From Spirochaetaceae bacterium (lineage in GTDB: Bacteria > Spirochaetota > Spirochaetia > Treponematales > Rectinemataceae): DNA of 53,928 nucleotides. The notes beneath the pieces are model-generated. The model ran no database searches, had not been told where the DNA came from, and saw only the letters and a program-made list of their open reading frames with translations. The position numbers and the translations under genes were made by a program. Location of the stretch: NCBI GenBank assembly GCA_025356015.1, contig JANXYO010000120.1:1-53928 (forward strand), read 5' to 3'. Positions 34,703-42,548 of the stretch are shown here, piece after piece (within the stretch, counting starts at the first letter, position 1; each line of letters starts with the position of its first letter).

Positions 34703-35260
34703 CTAGAGCTTTATGACGTCCAGACGCTCGAAAAGCACTTCCTTGATAGACGGCACCGAGAGGATCCTGTTCAGGTCTTCCTTGATCTCGGCCTTGACGA
34801 CCTCTTCCTTGGCGGGGGCGAGGTCCTCGGCGAGCTTCCCGGTGAAGTAGCGCCTGAGGTAGTCGCGTATCTGGGGGAGGCGCTCGTTGACGCGCTTGTC
34901 TGCTTCCTTGTCGCCCACGTCGAAGCCGAGGTTGATGCGGACCACCACCGAATAAGGCTCGGTGTCGCTCGTCCTGGTGCGTATCTCGCCGATGGTGCCA
35001 ATGTAGGCGTAGACGGGGGTCGCCGTCTGGTAGGCCTCGCTGACAGGGGTCACCGTCATGGGCTTGCCCTGCTTGTTGACGATTCCCACCGTGATGACGA
35101 CGACGGTCACGATGAAGATGACGGCGCCAAGGCCGATCCCGACGATCATGAGGATCCGGGCGAGGCCCGGCCCCGCTCCCTTCGCCTTCGGCGCGGCTGC
35201 GGCCTCGGCCTCGCCACCCTCCGCGAAGTTCATCTCCTGGTCATCGACGCTGTCGGACAT
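34703..35260 (-). CDS. fliL: FliL, stator-associated membrane protein
   Basis: 185 residues. One membrane helix (about 36-60) and a periplasmic domain ending FERLDVIKL, the FliL pattern. FliL rings surround the MotAB stator and in spirochaetes affect filament orientation. Here it is the first gene after a sigma-28 promoter and after the gap where motA and motB would normally be. Confidence 0.93.
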   Translation of the reverse strand: MSDSVDDQEMNFAEGGEAEAAAAPKAKGAGPGLARILMIVGIGLGAVIFIVTVVVITVGIVNKQGKPMTVTPVSEAYQTATPVYAYIGTIGEIRTRTSDTEPYSVVVRINLGFDVGDKEADKRVNERLPQIRDYLRRYFTGKLAEDLAPAKEEVVKAEIKEDLNRILSVPSIKEVLFERLDVIKL

Positions 35261-35324
35261 GGCTCCTCCTCGACCGCTACCGGACCGAAAGGCATCCGCA
35301 TGCCGGTCGATCTCCGCTTTTACA

Positions 35325-35351
35325 TTATCGGCGCACTTCGAGTCGGATTAA
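35325..35351 (-). promoter_or_regulatory. Sigma-28 (FliA) promoter upstream of fliL
   Basis: The minus strand carries a perfect -10 box GCCGATAA (35325-35332) 15 bp after TTAA (35348-35351; consensus TAAA). It is ~65 bp before the fliL ATG. A second possible -10, TATACT, lies just upstream at ~35352-35357. The spacing matches the FliA consensus. Confidence 0.7.
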
Positions 35352-35399
35352 GTATACACAGCTGAGGGCAGACTGAAAAGCGCACCAGATGTGCCGGCC

Positions 35400-35597
35400 T
35401 CACTCCCCCTCACCGAAGTAGCCGATCCTCCGCCTGTACTCGACGATCCGCTCTATGACGACGCCTACCTTCTCGAGCACGATGATCCGCTTCCCCGAGA
35501 GCATGGTCAATGTGGTGTCGGGATTCGCCTCGATGCTCTCGATCTGGTGGGGGTTGAGGTGGAAGGTCTTCCCCGAAAGCAGGGTCAGCTCGATCAT
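35400..35597 (-). CDS. flbD: FlbD, small conserved flagellar protein
   Basis: 65 residues (MIELTLLSGKTFHLNP...). It has the FlbD pattern LNPHQIESIE and a second strand pair SGKRIIVLEKV. The family sits between flgE and motA in spirochaetes and Firmicutes and its role is not established. It is flanked by repeat element 2 upstream and the motAB-less gap downstream. Confidence 0.93.
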   Translation of the reverse strand: MIELTLLSGKTFHLNPHQIESIEANPDTTLTMLSGKRIIVLEKVGVVIERIVEYRRRIGYFGEGE

Positions 35598-35628
35598 GGT
35601 GCCCCCCGTGGGTCACGAAAATAGAAAA

Positions 35629-35792
35629 ACCGCAGAGGCGCGGAGGCGCAGAGGGGAACGCAAGAGGAGCTCAAGGATGGAATTGGAGGCTACGAAGGCG
35701 CCGCAAGCCTTGAAGCGGCGATCTCCCCCCTTGCCTTCCCACCCTTTCTCTTCTCCTCTCCTTCTTGCTCTGTGTCTCTGCGTCTCTGTGGC
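35629..35792. repeat. Arm-bounded repeat element 2 (flgE/flbD gap)
   Basis: 164 bp. Left arm 35629-35654 against the right arm 35768-35792: 19 of 24 positions pair, and all five differences are G/A exchanges. It fills most of the 218-bp gap. The interior shows no gene and no similarity to the other copies. Confidence 0.75.
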
Positions 35793-35815
35793 TTAATTTC
35801 CACTAAACAGGACTA

Positions 35816-37213
35816 CTACCTCTTCAGCTGCAGGAGCTCCTGGAGCATCTGGTCGGAGGTCTGGATCGTGCGCGAGCTGGCCTGGAAACCGCGCTGGGTG
35901 ACGATCATGTCGGTCATCTGCTCGGCGAGGTCGACGTTCGACATCTCGAGGGTGCCCGCGATGATCTTGCCCTTGCCCGCCACCCCCGAGGGGCCGATGT
36001 TGGCCATGCCCGAGTTGTTGGACTGGACGAAGTTCGTCTCTCCGGCCTTCTCGAGGCCGTTGGGGTTCGTGAAGCTGGCTATGGCGATCTGGCCGATGAG
36101 GCGGTTCGAGCCGTTCGAGAACACGGCTGTCACCCCGCCGGACTGGTCGATCTTGAAGGAATCCAGGTAGCCCATGGTGTAGCCGTCCTGGTTGAAGACC
36201 TTCGTCGAGGAGCGCTCGGCCATCTGGGTGACGGTGTTGGTCGCCGATCCCACGCTGCCGAGGTTGAGCCTGAAGGTCTGGCGCGTGCCGGCTCCGGCCG
36301 CCCCGGGCGTGGTGCCCGCGACGTCGAAGGAGACACCCATGTCAAGGGCCCCGGTCTGGGGGGACTGGGCACCCTGGCCGTCGGTCACCCTCGAGAGGAG
36401 GCCGCGGTTGTCGAACTCGACTATAAAGGAGTTGGCCTGGCCGGGAGCTGGGGTCTGCCCAAGGGCGACCGCAACATTCGTGGGCGTCGCGGCCTCGGGA
36501 TCTATCGAGACCGTCGCCTGCCAGCGGTTTGACTGGCCGACGACCTTGCGGAACTCGGTGCGCATGGTGTGGGGGGAGCCGAAGGAGTCGTAGATCTTCT
36601 CCTCGACCCTCCAGGTCCCTTCCTCTGCCGTGTCGGCGGCCGCGCCCTCGGGGATTTCGACGGTCCGCTTGTCGAGGTTGCAGGCGAGGTCGACCCGGCC
36701 CGTGGCCTTTGCCGGATCCTTCGAGCCCACCGGGATCACCATGTCTTCGAGGGCGCCCGATGTGGAGAGGATCTGCCTCCCGTTCACGTTCTGGGAGAGC
36801 CAGCCCTGGACCCTGTAGCCGGTGGCGGGGTTGACGAGCTTGCCCTCGGCGTCGAGGCCGAAGGCGCCCGCCCTCGAGAAGAGCTCGGAGGCCCCCTTCT
36901 TGAGGACGAAGAAGCCATTGCCCTGGATCGCCGCGTCGGTCATCACGCCCGTGGTCTGGAGGGCTCCCTGGGTGTGGATGGTATCGATCGCGGCGACCGA
37001 CATGCCAAGGCCGATCTCCTTGGGGTTCACGCCGCCGATCTCGGCGTTGGGCTTTGAGGCTCCCGACATTTGCTGGTAGAGCAGGTCCTGGAAATTGGCG
37101 CGGCCCTTCTTGAAGCCGGTGGTGTTGACGTTTGCGATGTTGTTGCCAAGCACGTCCATCCTGACCTGGTGGTTCTGGAGGCCGGCTACGCCGGAGTAGA
37201 GCGAACGCATCAT
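35816..37213 (-). CDS. flgE: FlgE, hook protein with lysinoalanine cross-link residues
   Basis: 465 residues from ATG 37213. The N-terminal rod-like motif (SLYSGVAGLQNHQ, LGNNIANVNTTGFK) and C-terminal helix (SRTIQTSDQMLQELLQL) are typical of axial proteins. Counted from this Met, Lys165 and Cys178 fall at the positions that self-cross-link hook subunits in Treponema denticola, so the hook is probably covalently stabilised. The start is also supported by this numbering. It begins 4 bp after flgD. Confidence 0.95.
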   Translation of the reverse strand: MMRSLYSGVAGLQNHQVRMDVLGNNIANVNTTGFKKGRANFQDLLYQQMSGASKPNAEIGGVNPKEIGLGMSVAAIDTIHTQGALQTTGVMTDAAIQGNGFFVLKKGASELFSRAGAFGLDAEGKLVNPATGYRVQGWLSQNVNGRQILSTSGALEDMVIPVGSKDPAKATGRVDLACNLDKRTVEIPEGAAADTAEEGTWRVEEKIYDSFGSPHTMRTEFRKVVGQSNRWQATVSIDPEAATPTNVAVALGQTPAPGQANSFIVEFDNRGLLSRVTDGQGAQSPQTGALDMGVSFDVAGTTPGAAGAGTRQTFRLNLGSVGSATNTVTQMAERSSTKVFNQDGYTMGYLDSFKIDQSGGVTAVFSNGSNRLIGQIAIASFTNPNGLEKAGETNFVQSNNSGMANIGPSGVAGKGKIIAGTLEMSNVDLAEQMTDMIVTQRGFQASSRTIQTSDQMLQELLQLKR

Positions 37214-37217
37214 CGGA

Positions 37218-37661
37218 CTAGCCCTCCTGCTTGATCACGGACACGACCTGCGAAAAGTCGTAGTATTTTCCATTCACCCCGACCATGGGGCTGTCACCGC
37301 GCATCACGCGGTCGACGATGCCCGTGACGGTGGTGTCGCCGTCGGCGATCTGCACGGTCTTGCCAAGGACCTGGGAGGCCTCGCTCGAGGCCAGGAGGCC
37401 CGACAGCTTCACGAAGCCCTGGCTCATGTTGGTCATCTGCTCGAGTGAGGAAAAGCTCGCCATCTGGGCGATGAATTCCTTGTCCTCGACAGGGGCAGTG
37501 GGATCCTGGTGCTGGAGCTGGGTGACGAGGAGCTTGAGGAAATCGTCCTTGTCGAGCCCCGACTTGCCGACCTTGCCTGCGGAGAGGGACTTGTTGAAGG
37601 CGTCCACGTCCATGCGCGTTCTCGCGAGTTCAGGCCCGCTGAGGGCCGTATTCAGTTCCAC
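37218..37661 (-). CDS. flgD: FlgD, hook-cap scaffold
   Basis: 147 residues from GTG 37661 with GGAGG five bases upstream; the ORF to 37712 would overlap fliK. The conserved FlgD segment DDFLKLLVTQLQHQDPTAPVED-type block is at ~37-60. It is shorter than enteric FlgD (~230), lacking the large Ig/tudor-like region, as is usual in spirochaetes. It caps the growing hook. Confidence 0.92.
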   Translation of the reverse strand: MELNTALSGPELARTRMDVDAFNKSLSAGKVGKSGLDKDDFLKLLVTQLQHQDPTAPVEDKEFIAQMASFSSLEQMTNMSQGFVKLSGLLASSEASQVLGKTVQIADGDTTVTGIVDRVMRGDSPMVGVNGKYYDFSQVVSVIKQEG

Positions 37662-37674
37662 ACCATCCTCCTGG

Positions 37675-38958
37675 TCATGCGTACAAGTCCAATGCCGATC
37701 CGCGTCTTCCATAGGTCGAGGCGGCCGCGACCGCCTCGCTTCCGCCCCCGGCTGGGGTGCGCAGGCGCTCTGAGAAGAAGGGCCCGGAGGCCCCGCCGCC
37801 CGAAGCGTCCCCTGAGCCGCCGGCTCCTCTGCCCGAGCCCGAACCGACCGAAACCTCGAGCTTGGCGGACTCGAAGCCTTCCCGCTTGAAGGCGTCGGCG
37901 AGCTGGTTCATGTTCCGCTCAAAGGCCGTCTTGGCTTCGTCGGACTCGACGACGATCTTCCCGCTTATACTCTTCTCGGACAGATTGAGCTCGATCTTGA
38001 CGCTTCCAAGCGAATCGGGCCTGAGCCTGAGCCTGATGACTCCCGAGTCACCGTCCTTGAGCACGAGGTGGGCGCTCGTGACGATGTCCCCGTTCCAGCA
38101 GTCATGGAGCCGCTCGGCAAGGATCCTGGCGAAATCGGATGAGGGCGCCGCCTGCCCCTTGGGCTTGGTCTCGCCCGCGGTAGGGCTCCGGTCGGCTCCC
38201 GCTGGATCCAGCCAGAGCTCCTTGACGATCTCCCTGCGCCCCGAGGCGTCCTCGCTGACTCGTTCCTTGATGGCCTCGGCCGGCCCTTCCCTCGATGCCT
38301 CTTCGGCCTTCGCGTCCTTCGCGGCGGCCTTCCTGGCATCGGGAGAGCGTCTCAGGTCCAGGATAGTGAGGGTCGGGGCTTCCCTGCGTACCCCCTCCTT
38401 TTTCTGGAGGGCGAGGTCGGACTCGGCCTGAGGCTCACTGGGGGCTCTGGTCCTGCCCTTCGGCTCGGCATCGTGGCGCTGGGCACCAAGGGCAGCGAGG
38501 GATGCCTTGCGCGAGGCCTCGCCATCATCGTCCTGGCCGCGCGCCACTCGACGCTTTCCCGACTCAGGTGGGGCCTCTTCGGCCTTCACCGCCTCATGGG
38601 AGAGTGGGAGTCTGGGTTTCTGTGCCGGTTTTCCCTCGGCCTTCGCGGCGATGAGCTCTGGCTTGGTTTCGCTTCTTTCGTGCCCGGCGCCTGCGTGGAG
38701 CTCGGCATTGGCCTGGCTGGGGGCCCTGGGTCTTGCTTGTTCCGCGTTCCCTGTCCTGGGAGCCTGGTTCGCGCCCCTGGCGCTGGGGCCCTTATCGGGG
38801 GCTGGCCCAAGGGCCCGCTCAAGGGCCTCGGAGAAGCGCGGCCTGGCCTTGTCGCCGGCGTGGCCCGCTGCTTGGGCCTTCTCTGGCGCGGTCTTCGCCC
38901 TCTCGGCTGCCGCGGCGGCCTTGCGGCCGATCAGCAGTCCCTCGGCTCCGGGACTCAA
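37675..38958 (-). CDS. fliK: FliK (FlbC), hook-length control protein
   Basis: 427 residues from TTG 38958. The first ~290 residues are Ala/Lys/Glu/Pro-rich and disordered, as in FliK rulers. The C-terminal Flg_hook domain (RLRLRPDSLGSVKIELNLSE, ~310-380) switches FlhB specificity. The start is uncertain: the frame stays open upstream and an ACG at 38998-39000 has a perfect AAGGAG seven bases before it (see findings). Confidence 0.85.
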   Translation of the reverse strand: MSPGAEGLLIGRKAAAAAERAKTAPEKAQAAGHAGDKARPRFSEALERALGPAPDKGPSARGANQAPRTGNAEQARPRAPSQANAELHAGAGHERSETKPELIAAKAEGKPAQKPRLPLSHEAVKAEEAPPESGKRRVARGQDDDGEASRKASLAALGAQRHDAEPKGRTRAPSEPQAESDLALQKKEGVRREAPTLTILDLRRSPDARKAAAKDAKAEEASREGPAEAIKERVSEDASGRREIVKELWLDPAGADRSPTAGETKPKGQAAPSSDFARILAERLHDCWNGDIVTSAHLVLKDGDSGVIRLRLRPDSLGSVKIELNLSEKSISGKIVVESDEAKTAFERNMNQLADAFKREGFESAKLEVSVGSGSGRGAGGSGDASGGGASGPFFSERLRTPAGGGSEAVAAASTYGRRGSALDLYA

Positions 38959-38963
38959 AGCAT

Positions 38964-39051
38964 GGGCCGTTTGGCCCTGGTGACTGGCGAGCAGTGACGT
39001 GGAAGGTCTCCTTCGCCTCGCCGGCCTTCCACCTAGTGGTCCCTCGGGACC
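38964..39051. other. Three successive stem-loops between flbB and fliK
   Basis: 38964-38977 (GGGCC/GGCCC), 38999-39032 (GTGGAAGG/CCTTCCAC with AAGGAG in the loop) and 39038-39051 (GGTCCC/GGGACC, 2-base loop). They fill the 106-bp gap and could tune fliK translation. Confidence 0.5.
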
Positions 39052-39064
39052 GGTCTGCTCCTCC

Positions 39065-39697
39065 CTACTCGAGGGCGCCCGGTTTGAGCGTCATCTTTCG
39101 CTGGATCGCGGCAGAGCGGTCGGGGGGCATGAGGGAGAGCCAGAGTGCTACGATGGACTGTTCCCCGGCGGCCTTCGCCTGCTCTTCCACAGAGCGCAGG
39201 ATATCGATGACCGACTGGTCGTCCAAGGACTTCAGGATCTCCACCGCCTTCGCAGGCGGCATGCCCGTCAGGTACTGGGCGTTCTGGTCGACGTTGACCT
39301 TCCTATTCTCGTACTGTTTTACCTTGTCATTGAACGATTTCTCTTTGTCATCGAGGGCCTTTCCCCTTTCCTCGACTTCCTGGATCTTCTGGCCGAGCTC
39401 GGCGTCGCGTTTGACGATGGCGCCCTCGCGCGTGTCCAGCTCCTCGGCCCTGACCTGGAGGGACTCGAGGCGCTTGGACATCCGCTCCTCTTCGAGGAGG
39501 GCGGGGCTGTCGGCGGCGTAGGCGCCACCCGTCCGCGCCTGTATCCCCAGGGTCCTGTAGGCAGGCCCGAGGAGGGACTTCGCGTCGATGAGGCCGATGT
39601 AGTCGAACCAGACAAGTCCACCAATGGCGAGGGCGATGATCATCGCGAGGAGGAGGACGATGCGTCCGAGGACGCGGGGTTTCCCGAAATTTGCCAT
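39065..39697 (-). CDS. flbB: FlbB, periplasmic flagellar collar protein
   Basis: 210 residues. One N-terminal membrane helix (about 12-32), a coiled coil (~70-135) and a C-terminal MgtE_N/MotE-like domain (TGMPPAKAVEILKSLDDQ, ~143-200). FlbB is the spirochaete collar base in Borrelia and positions stators around the motor. The gene order fliJ(flbA)-flbB-fliK(flbC) is preserved. Confidence 0.88.
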   Translation of the reverse strand: MANFGKPRVLGRIVLLLAMIIALAIGGLVWFDYIGLIDAKSLLGPAYRTLGIQARTGGAYAADSPALLEEERMSKRLESLQVRAEELDTREGAIVKRDAELGQKIQEVEERGKALDDKEKSFNDKVKQYENRKVNVDQNAQYLTGMPPAKAVEILKSLDDQSVIDILRSVEEQAKAAGEQSIVALWLSLMPPDRSAAIQRKMTLKPGALE

Positions 39698-39703
39698 AGA
39701 ACG

Positions 39704-40141
39704 CTAACCCTCGATCATGACGACCGGCCGTCGTGCGAGGTCGTCGAGCTGCTTTGTTTCCTCGCGCTCGGCGAGGCGGTAGTATTCCGCCTGCCGGCGC
39801 TCCTGGAGCTTGTCGATCACTTCGCGCTGCGTGTGCTTCGCGATGTACTCTAGCCGAGACAGCTCCCGCTCTGCCTCGGCCCGGGCGAGCTCCTCGATCA
39901 CCCGCTCGCGCTCGCGGTCGAGCCGGACCACGTAGAGCTCGGTAGAGCGGTAGTCCTCGAGCCCGCGGCCCGAGGCGAACATCTCTGTCCTGGCCCGGTG
40001 GCGGGATTCAGCGTTGACCTTGAGCTTCGCGTCGAGCACGGCGCAGCGCCCCGCCTTCTCGGCGAGGACCATCTCGGCCCTGCGCTCGTGGAAGGCCCGC
40101 AGCTCGAGGATCTTCTCGAGGTTGAAGCGGAAGCGCCTCAT
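39704..40141 (-). CDS. fliJ: FliJ (FlbA), export chaperone-escort protein
   Basis: 145 residues, almost entirely a charged antiparallel coiled coil (FNLEKILELRAFHERRAE at the start). It contacts FliI and FlhA and helps convert proton-motive force to export. ATGA overlap with fliI. Confidence 0.9.
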   Translation of the reverse strand: MRRFRFNLEKILELRAFHERRAEMVLAEKAGRCAVLDAKLKVNAESRHRARTEMFASGRGLEDYRSTELYVVRLDRERERVIEELARAEAERELSRLEYIAKHTQREVIDKLQERRQAEYYRLAEREETKQLDDLARRPVVMIEG

Positions 40142-41547
40142 GCGAGGCCTCCGGCCCCGGCCGAAGCGCCCGTGGCCGGCCTGGACGCGAGACGGGGGTC
40201 GGCGTCGCTGTAGGCCGAGAGCTCCGAAGCGGGGATCTCCATGCCGGCGATCTGGGCGAGCTTGGCGAGGGTGTCGGCGATGGGTGCGCGGTCCCGGATT
40301 TCCTGGGTGAGGAAGCCCTCCACCGCCTCGTGCTTGGCGATGGCCTCGTCGATCGCGGGGCTCGTGCCCTTGACGTAGGCCCCGATGTTGATCATGTCCT
40401 CGTTCTCGTCGTAGATGGCCATGAGCTTGCGTATGTAGCCCATGACCTTCTGGGTGACCGGGCCCGTGACCGAGCCGACGAGGCGGGACACCGACTTGAG
40501 GGCGTCGACCGCGGGGTAGTGGTAGCGCTCGGCGAGGCGGCGGGAGAGGACGATGTGGCCGTCGAGGATTCCGCGCACGGTGTCGGCGACGGGCTCGTCC
40601 ATGTCGTCCCCGTCCACGAGGATCGTGTAGATTCCGGTGATGGAGCCCCTGTCCGAGGTGCCCGAGCGCTCGAGGAGCTTGGGCATCGAGTCGAAGACGC
40701 TGGGGGTGTAGCCACGGGTGGCCGGTGGCTCGCCGATGGCAAGACCGATCTCCCGCTGTGCCCGCGCGAAGCGCGTGACCGAGTCGAAGAGGAGCATCAC
40801 GTCCTTGCCCTGGTCCCGGAAGTACTCGGAGACCGCCGCCGCTATGTAGGCGCCGCGGAGGCGGGAGAGGGGCGGGGTGTCGGAGGTCGAGACTATGACG
40901 ACGGAGCGCTTCAGGCCCTCCTCGCCAAGGTCGTTCTCTATGAACTCCCGTACCTCGCGGCCGCGCTCGCCAATGAGGGCGATGACGTTTATGTCGGCGT
41001 CGGTGTTCCTCGCTATCATGCCGAGGATCGTCGACTTCCCGACCCCCGAGGCCGAGAAGATCCCGACTCTCTGGCCGCGGCCGAGGGGGATGAGGCCGTC
41101 TATGGACCTCACCCCGGTGACGACGCGGCGCGTTATGCGTTTCCTCGTGAGGGCGTCGGGCGGCCTTGCCACCGCCGGGTACATGAGGTCCGAGGAGATG
41201 TCGCCCTTGCCGTCGGCCGGGCGGCCCATGCAGTCGATGATCCGCCCGAGGAGGCGGTCCGAGACGGGCACGTGGAGGAGCTCCCCGGTCGCGATGACCT
41301 GGCAGCCGACCTCGATACCCTCGAGGCCCTCGTAGGACATGAGCTGGACGGAATCCTCGCGGAGGCCGACGACCTCGGCGTAGGCGGTCCTACCGAGCCG
41401 GGGCGCGATTATCTGGCAGACCTCGCCGATGACGGCCTGTGGCCCCCTGCTCTCGACAAGGAGGCCCAGGACCTTGGTCACCCGTCCGACGTACTTGATG
41501 GGGTCTGTGCGCTCGACGGCGCTCAGGTACTTCGCGAGGCCTTCCAT
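40138..41547 (-). CDS. fliI: FliI, flagellar export ATPase
   Basis: 469 residues from ATG 41547; the ORF to 41652 lies inside fliH. F1-beta-like Walker A ASGVGKST, Walker B VMLLFDSVTRFA, and signature motif PSVFDSMPKLLERSG. Hexameric ATPase at the base of the export gate, held by FliH. Confidence 0.96.
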   Translation of the reverse strand: MEGLAKYLSAVERTDPIKYVGRVTKVLGLLVESRGPQAVIGEVCQIIAPRLGRTAYAEVVGLREDSVQLMSYEGLEGIEVGCQVIATGELLHVPVSDRLLGRIIDCMGRPADGKGDISSDLMYPAVARPPDALTRKRITRRVVTGVRSIDGLIPLGRGQRVGIFSASGVGKSTILGMIARNTDADINVIALIGERGREVREFIENDLGEEGLKRSVVIVSTSDTPPLSRLRGAYIAAAVSEYFRDQGKDVMLLFDSVTRFARAQREIGLAIGEPPATRGYTPSVFDSMPKLLERSGTSDRGSITGIYTILVDGDDMDEPVADTVRGILDGHIVLSRRLAERYHYPAVDALKSVSRLVGSVTGPVTQKVMGYIRKLMAIYDENEDMINIGAYVKGTSPAIDEAIAKHEAVEGFLTQEIRDRAPIADTLAKLAQIAGMEIPASELSAYSDADPRLASRPATGASAGAGGLA

Positions 41548-41551
41548 GCCC

Positions 41552-42481
41552 CTATCCCTGGACCTTTCCGCGCGCCTTGATCGGGGCGACGTCGAGGATC
41601 CTCTCCTCGAGCTCGTGGAGCTGGCTCGAGATGCGGGCGTCGATCTCGCCAAAGTCGGTCTCTATCACGCAGCCTCCGCGGTCGACGGTCGAGTCCTCCA
41701 CAACGGTGAGGCGCTTGGCGTTCTCGGTCATCTGCACGAAGTCCTTGATGTGCTCGGTCGCGAGCTGGAGGTCGGCCAGGTTCACCCTGACGATGACATC
41801 GCTCTTGGTCTTGAGCTTGCGCAGGGCCTGGCCTATGTTCTGGATGACGACGCTTTTCTGGTTGTCGGAGATGACCTTGACCACCTTCCTTGCGACCAGG
41901 AGGACGAGCTCGATCACCTGGGCCTCGGTCTGCTCGAGGATCTCGGCCCTTTTTTCCATGGCGCGGTCCAGGATCACGTGGAGCCGGCCAATCAGGCGCT
42001 CGGCCTCGGCCTTGCCCTCGGTGTAGCCTCCCTCTCGCCCCTCCTCCCTGCCAAGCTTCGCGGCATCGCGCTCGGCCGCCTCGAGGCGTCCCTGGGCCGT
42101 GGCCTCGAGCTCGCCCACGCGCTTCTCGGCATCGCTGACCAGGGCGGCCGCGGCCTCCTCGGCCTCCTGCCTGATCTTCTGGGCCTGGTTGGTCTTGCGC
42201 CTGACTTCCTCGAAGGCGGCCGCCTCGGCCTCCTTGACGATCCGCTCGGCCTCGGCCTTCGCCTCGGCGATCATTGCCTCTCGCTCGAGCTCCCAGTGGG
42301 CCTTGAACTCCTCGGCCTCGCGGTGCAGGTCGTCCACCGAGGGGCCCTCATGGACGGGGGCCTCGGGGACGGCTTCCGGGACGGCCTCGGCCTCCTGGAA
42401 GGTCTCATGGCGCCCGTGCTTGAGCACCATCGTCGACTGGAGGTTCACGATCTCGGAGGGACGGAATACGGTCTTCGCCAT
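41552..42481 (-). CDS. fliH: FliH, regulator of the export ATPase
   Basis: 309 residues. A central coiled coil rich in Ala/Glu (~60-165) is followed by a FliH/YscL-type C-terminal domain (VIELVLLVARKVVKVIS then VIETDFGEIDARIS). It is longer than E. coli FliH (235), as in other spirochaetes, where FliH also reaches the C ring as spokes. Confidence 0.92.
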   Translation of the reverse strand: MAKTVFRPSEIVNLQSTMVLKHGRHETFQEAEAVPEAVPEAPVHEGPSVDDLHREAEEFKAHWELEREAMIAEAKAEAERIVKEAEAAAFEEVRRKTNQAQKIRQEAEEAAAALVSDAEKRVGELEATAQGRLEAAERDAAKLGREEGREGGYTEGKAEAERLIGRLHVILDRAMEKRAEILEQTEAQVIELVLLVARKVVKVISDNQKSVVIQNIGQALRKLKTKSDVIVRVNLADLQLATEHIKDFVQMTENAKRLTVVEDSTVDRGGCVIETDFGEIDARISSQLHELEERILDVAPIKARGKVQG

Positions 42482-42548
42482 AGCCTAGCCTCCGATCCCC
42501 GGCGAGCCTTCGCCCACCGCTGGTTCGCCGGATCCGGAGAAGACGGAT

